A stretch of 14,783 nucleotides of DNA from Nitrosopumilales archaeon. GTDB taxonomy: Archaea > Thermoproteota > Nitrososphaeria > Nitrososphaerales > Nitrososphaeraceae. Made by a program: the position numbers and the translations under genes. A model generated the notes under the pieces. It searched no databases. It saw nothing but the letters and a program-made list of their open reading frames with translations, and was not told the DNA's origin. Within the stretch, counting starts at the first letter, position 1. Every line of letters begins with the position of its first letter. This document shows, piece after piece, positions 13,184-14,783 of the stretch. The stretch lies in contig WJXE01000019.1 of the NCBI GenBank assembly GCA_009665115.1, forward strand, positions 1 through 14,783, given 5' to 3'.

Positions 13184-14218
13184 CTACTTCGCTGTAATAA
13201 TTACTTTGATCGCATCTTCTGCTCTATGAGCGCACTCTATTCCCTCTCCTGCGTTTAGAATATCAAAACGATGAGTTATCAGCGAACCTATCTCAATCCT
13301 CTTTGAAGAAATAAGTCGGATTGCTTGGTTTATTTCGATTTCTGATGATGCGTAACTTGGAATAATCGATAGCTCACTCGAATATACCTTACTTATATTG
13401 CATAAAACCCTAGTCCCTTCGGTTGGAACCCCGAAAAGGAGGACGTTACCTCCCTTTCGTGTCAAATCAAATGATTGAAGAATCGCTTTTGAATTTCCTG
13501 TGGCCACGATTGTAGTATCAGCACCTCTACAGTCCGTAATATCCTGCATTTTTTTAATGATATCCTTTTCCCTGGCAACATTATAGGTATCGATACCAAA
13601 ATGCTCTTTGGCAAAATCCAATCTGAACTGGTTGAGATCGAACGCCACAATTTTTCCTGCACCGGTCAATTTTGCAAGGATCGTATGCATTAGCCCGGCT
13701 GGTCCGGCCCCTAATATTGCAATATCGTCTCCTTTTTGGAGTCTACATTTGCCCAGACCTCTTATGCAACATGCTAACGGTTCTATGAGAGAAGCCTCAT
13801 CAAACGTCACATTTTCTGGCAATTTCACAAGTCCACCTCTGATAACATTCGCTTCAGGGACTAAGATCTGTTCAGATAGCCCGCATGGTTCGATATTACT
13901 CTTTTGATACATGTTACACATTGTGAAATCACCGTGCCAACAATAATGACATGCATGGCAGCTGACATGATGATGTACAAATACACGGTCCCCTATGCTG
14001 AAGCCTTTGACTGATTTTCCCACATTTATTATATCTCCAGTAGGTTCATGGCCCAATCTGCTAGACGACATTCCGTAATCACCGTAAACTTTCTCCAAAT
14101 CAGAGCCGCATAGCCCACAGGCTCTCATTTTTACAAGAACATCTCGATCGCCAAGATTTGGAACTGAGATATCGTCAACGGCCACCTTGTTCTTGCCTCT
14201 TACGAAAACAGCTTTCAT
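13184..14218 (-). CDS. Zinc-dependent medium-chain alcohol/polyol dehydrogenase
   Basis: A 344-residue MDR-family NAD(P)-dependent dehydrogenase of the sorbitol/threonine dehydrogenase type. The catalytic zinc ligands are C37 (CGLCGSD), H57 and E58 (GHEP), with E146 nearby (IEPLACC). The structural zinc lobe is complete with C87, C90, C93 and C101 (CHACHYC ... MC). The Rossmann motif GAGPAG occupies 170-175 and is followed by VAFDLN, whose aspartate favours NAD+. The ATG at 14218 is preceded by GGAAGA at about 14224-14229. The substrate cannot be read; a sugar, polyol or hydroxy amino acid fits the subfamily. It lies 56 bases upstream of the LsrF-like aldolase on the same strand, so the two may act on a shared carbon compound. 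Confidence 0.9.
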   Translation of the reverse strand: MKAVFVRGKNKVAVDDISVPNLGDRDVLVKMRACGLCGSDLEKVYGDYGMSSSRLGHEPTGDIINVGKSVKGFSIGDRVFVHHHVSCHACHYCWHGDFTMCNMYQKSNIEPCGLSEQILVPEANVIRGGLVKLPENVTFDEASLIEPLACCIRGLGKCRLQKGDDIAILGAGPAGLMHTILAKLTGAGKIVAFDLNQFRLDFAKEHFGIDTYNVAREKDIIKKMQDITDCRGADTTIVATGNSKAILQSFDLTRKGGNVLLFGVPTEGTRVLCNISKVYSSELSIIPSYASSEIEINQAIRLISSKRIEIGSLITHRFDILNAGEGIECAHRAEDAIKVIITAK

Positions 14219-14242
14219 TAAGTCTTCCTATTTACTTATCAG

Positions 14243-14251
14243 TTATAAAAA
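14243..14251 (-). promoter_or_regulatory. Proximal TATA-like box of the dehydrogenase gene
   Basis: The minus strand reads TTTTTATAA, centred about 29 bases before the ATG at 14218. It could give an almost leaderless transcript. The GGAAGA ribosome-binding site would then be largely outside the mRNA, so the distal element at 14302-14311 is an alternative. Confidence 0.35.
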
Positions 14252-14301
14252 TGGGGTTATTCCTAGTTTGGCCGGTGTCCGTTATCCATGAGGCGCTTGG
14301 A

Positions 14302-14311
14302 TTATATATAA
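14302..14311. promoter_or_regulatory. Palindromic TATA element TTATATATAA
   Basis: A perfect 10-base palindrome. In the minus direction it predicts a start about 60 bases before the dehydrogenase ATG, leaving a leader that includes its GGAAGA site. In the plus direction it points toward the short hexamer-like stretch near 14342-14377. Orientation is therefore ambiguous. Confidence 0.4.
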
Positions 14312-14341
14312 GGCTTCAACTACTTAGTTATCAGACTCGGT

Positions 14342-14377
14342 GAGAAGCAGTTCGAGGTCAAGGTCCAGAAGCTGCAG
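14342..14377 (+). repeat. Degenerate hexanucleotide-like G+C-rich stretch
   Basis: Read in sixes from about 14342, successive units (agaagc, agttcg, aggtca, aggtcc, agaagc) begin AG and alternate purine-rich and mixed triplets, unlike the A/T-rich flanks. One plus frame from 14340 (GTG) encodes a 14-residue Arg/Ser alternation ending at TGA (14384). Another frame gives Glu/Lys/Gln-rich residues but has no start codon. It may be a decayed coding remnant or an RNA element; I do not call a gene. Confidence 0.25.
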
Positions 14378-14389
14378 TCTATGAACCTA

Positions 14390-14758
14390 TTATTCTAGCA
14401 TTTTATTTAATTGCATTAGCAAAGCTTCATTCTCAACCGGTTTTCTAATAAAGCATTTGGCATCCTCCACTGAAGGAAAGACTGCCTTTCTAAGCTCTTC
14501 ATAATTTATTTCGCTGGCCGTTAGAAAACAAATCTTAACCTTTTCATCGATCTTTCTTATCTCCTTATACAGCTCTAAGCCACTCATGCTCGGCAATTTA
14601 ATATCCACAAGCAAAATGTCATGCAGATGAGGTTTAAAACTCGATAATGCCAACAGAGGGTCGGTGAATGAACTAACTACGAAACCATTTTGCTCTAAAA
14701 TTATTTTCAATGTAAAAATAATATCGGATTCATCTTCCACTATCAATATTCTTTTCAA
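14390..14758 (-). CDS. Stand-alone CheY-like response regulator receiver domain
   Basis: A 122-residue single-domain receiver. It begins MKRILIVEDES with the acidic Mg2+ pair E8/D9. The phosphoacceptor is D52 (LLVDIKLPSMSG), the switch threonine is T80 (CFLTAS) and the conserved lysine is K106 (FIRKPVE). There is no DNA-binding or enzymatic output domain, so it probably acts by protein contact in a phosphorelay. The segment between T80 and K106 is a few residues longer than in canonical CheY. The start is TTG at 14758; an in-frame TGA three codons upstream excludes a longer form. A partner histidine kinase may lie outside the window; only 25 bases of upstream sequence are visible. Confidence 0.92.
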   Translation of the reverse strand: MKRILIVEDESDIIFTLKIILEQNGFVVSSFTDPLLALSSFKPHLHDILLVDIKLPSMSGLELYKEIRKIDEKVKICFLTASEINYEELRKAVFPSVEDAKCFIRKPVENEALLMQLNKMLE

Positions 14759-14783
14759 CGTTGTTCATTAACCCTCAAATGAG

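Noticed and set aside
1..14783. CRISPR arrays, insertion sequences, phage or defence islands
   Set aside because: No spaced direct repeats, transposase or integrase motifs, or foreign-looking gene block were seen; gene content is housekeeping throughout.

Overview
The window looks archaeal, most likely from a Nitrososphaerota (Thaumarchaeota) genome. It encodes a TFE-beta-like transcription factor with an Fe-S cysteine motif, a short archaeal L40e ribosomal protein, a bifunctional fructose-1,6-bisphosphate aldolase/phosphatase and an archaeal-length (225 aa) triosephosphate isomerase. Several genes have a TATA-like box about 25-33 nt before the start codon, as expected for leaderless or near-leaderless archaeal mRNAs. 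Seven of the 15 confident genes start with GTG or TTG. The species cannot be named from sequence reading alone.

Left part (1-5487). A TFE-beta-like gene (minus) diverges from a TPR plus winged-helix-like gene (plus). A small winged-helix gene (plus) then converges on a gluconeogenic pair on the minus strand, fbp (FBP aldolase/phosphatase) followed by tpiA. The two share one reading frame and are separated by a UAG stop and three codons. An unrecognised 119-aa gene lies upstream of fbp, and a divergently placed 55-aa rpl40e gene (TTG start) follows.

Centre (5488-12308) is branched-chain amino acid biosynthesis, all on the minus strand: ilvB, ilvN, leuA and leuB form a compact operon, with ilvC about 560 bases farther on behind its own TATA box. 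IlvBN makes acetolactate or acetohydroxybutyrate, IlvC converts it to the dihydroxy acid, and LeuA and LeuB carry out two steps of leucine synthesis (or the citramalate route to isoleucine). ilvD, leuCD and ilvE are not in this window. The 426-base region before ilvB holds a terminator-like hairpin for the preceding gene, an inverted repeat centred on a TATA box, and a 29-codon upstream ORF ending in a Val/Leu-rich stretch. This is the most interesting regulatory candidate here.

Right part (12309-14783), also minus strand: an LsrF-like class I (DhnA/DeoC-type) aldolase, a zinc-dependent medium-chain dehydrogenase upstream of it, and a stand-alone CheY-like receiver protein near the window edge. 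No tRNA, rRNA, CRISPR array, insertion sequence or phage gene was recognised. The window reads as core housekeeping chromosome rather than an accessory island, and I saw no clearly new multi-gene system.
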